Shown: positions 5,474 through 5,879 of the stretch, in pieces
Position numbering within the stretch: position 1 is the first letter of the stretch
How the letters are laid out: every line of letters starts with the position of its first letter
Source of the DNA: JAOPZY01 sp036495025
Lineage (GTDB): Bacteria; Actinomycetota; CADDZG01; JAHWKV01; JAOPZY01
Direction of reading: 5' to 3'
Assembly: GCA_036495025.1 (NCBI GenBank)
Contig: DASXNO010000243.1
Location: 1-5,879, forward strand
Length of the DNA stretch: 5,879 nt
The notes under the pieces: generated by a model
The model's input: the letters and a program-made list of their open reading frames with translations, nothing else
Told to the model about the DNA's origin: nothing
The model's database searches: none
Made by a program: the position numbers and the translations under genes

Positions 5474-5879
5474 CGGCAGGCCGGGGCCGGTTCGTGAGAA
5501 TCCGCTCCCTCATGTCGAAGTCGGCCGGATGGGGCGTCGCGGGCACGCTCGCCAGCCTTGGCGTCGCGACGGCCCGGGCCGGGCACCCGGCCCGGACGCT
5601 CGCCGCGTTTGCCGTGGTCGGCTTCGCCGAGGGATCGTGGATCGGCCTGATCGGCGTGGGGGCCCGTCTTCGCGACCTCCGTGCGGCGTCGCCCGGCCCG
5701 CCCGATGCCCAGTACGTGCGGGCGTCGTGGTTCGGCTCCCCCGTCGTCCCCCTCGTGCTGGTCGCCACGGCACTTGCCGCAGTTGCGGCCCTGCGGCACC
5801 AGGCCCTGCTGGCCGGCGCCTGCGCCGGGGTGAGCGGCGGGTTCGCGCTCACCTTCGGGCTGCTCGCCCGGCTCTACGA
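5470..5879 (+). CDS. Unidentified multi-pass membrane protein (3' end outside window)
   Basis: The plus-strand frame starting with GTG at 5470 stays open to the window end (136 complete codons plus two bases). The GTG overlaps the rhomboid stop as GTGA, implying translational coupling; in-frame GTG 5494 and ATG 5512 are alternative starts. The basic N-terminus (TAGRGRFVRIRSLMSKS) is followed by hydrophobic segments at about 20-36, 43-64 (TLAAFAVVGFAEGSWIGLIG), 90-108 (SPVVPLVLVATALAAVAAL) and 111-135. A polar loop at about 65-89 (RLRDLRAASPGPPDAQYVRA) separates the second from the third. Third codon positions are mostly G or C, as in the neighbours. I do not recognise a family: no catalytic motif or transporter signature is visible. 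Its joint with the rhomboid suggests a related role, for example partner or substrate, but that is inference. Confidence 0.68.
   Translation, partial: MTAGRGRFVRIRSLMSKSAGWGVAGTLASLGVATARAGHPARTLAAFAVVGFAEGSWIGLIGVGARLRDLRAASPGPPDAQYVRASWFGSPVVPLVLVATALAAVAALRHQALLAGACAGVSGGFALTFGLLARLY

Noticed and set aside
5176..5799. Minus-strand open frames opposite the rhomboid and the following gene
   Set aside because: Arg/Gly/Pro-rich shadows; the plus strand carries membrane-protein sequence with coupled starts and high G/C third positions.
1..5879. CRISPR array, insertion sequence, tRNA or rRNA gene, phage-defence cluster
   Set aside because: No spaced direct repeats, transposase motifs, cloverleaf or rRNA-like sequence, and coding sequence fills nearly the whole window.

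Overview
The window is very GC-rich and fits an actinobacterium. The gene set supports this: a minus-strand series tlyA - nadK - steA - mctB/steB matches the conserved Rv1694-Rv1698 neighbourhood of mycobacteria. SteA and MctB/SteB are essentially actinobacterial families. The divergence of the sequences and the absence of recN from its usual place suggest a lineage well outside Mycobacterium, perhaps an uncultured or deep-branching group such as Acidimicrobiia. That placement is inference.

Layout. Bases 1-87 (+) are the last 28 codons of an unidentified, probably membrane-anchored protein, which converges on the minus-strand cluster. Bases 103-4636 are six minus-strand genes. In transcription order they are a phasin-like coiled-coil protein (4636-4121), a 64-residue small protein (4124-3930), the rRNA methyltransferase TlyA (3930-3151), NAD kinase (3154-2339), the septal protein SteA (2313-1108) and its membrane partner MctB/SteB (1080-103). 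The first four genes are joined by stop/start overlaps (ATGA, TGATG, GTGA), a strong sign of one translationally coupled transcript. steA and mctB follow after gaps of 25 and 27 bases. A near-consensus -10 box sits exactly 7 bases before the steA start codon, so the division pair may have its own leaderless promoter.

A 54-base divergent spacer separates the phasin-like gene from a plus-strand pair: a rhomboid protease (4691-5473), and an unidentified multi-pass membrane protein (5470 to the window end, incomplete) coupled to it by a GTGA overlap. The rhomboid gene has a -10-like hexamer 7 bases before its ATG and no Shine-Dalgarno sequence, again the leaderless pattern.

How the genes work together: TlyA and NadK are housekeeping (rRNA 2'-O-methylation, NADP supply). 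SteA and SteB act at the division septum. The phasin-like and small proteins have no assigned role here. No mobile element, CRISPR array, RNA gene or long non-coding stretch is visible. Nothing looks like a wholly new system; the points of interest are the operon rearrangement, the unknown small and membrane proteins, and the repeated leaderless promoter geometry.
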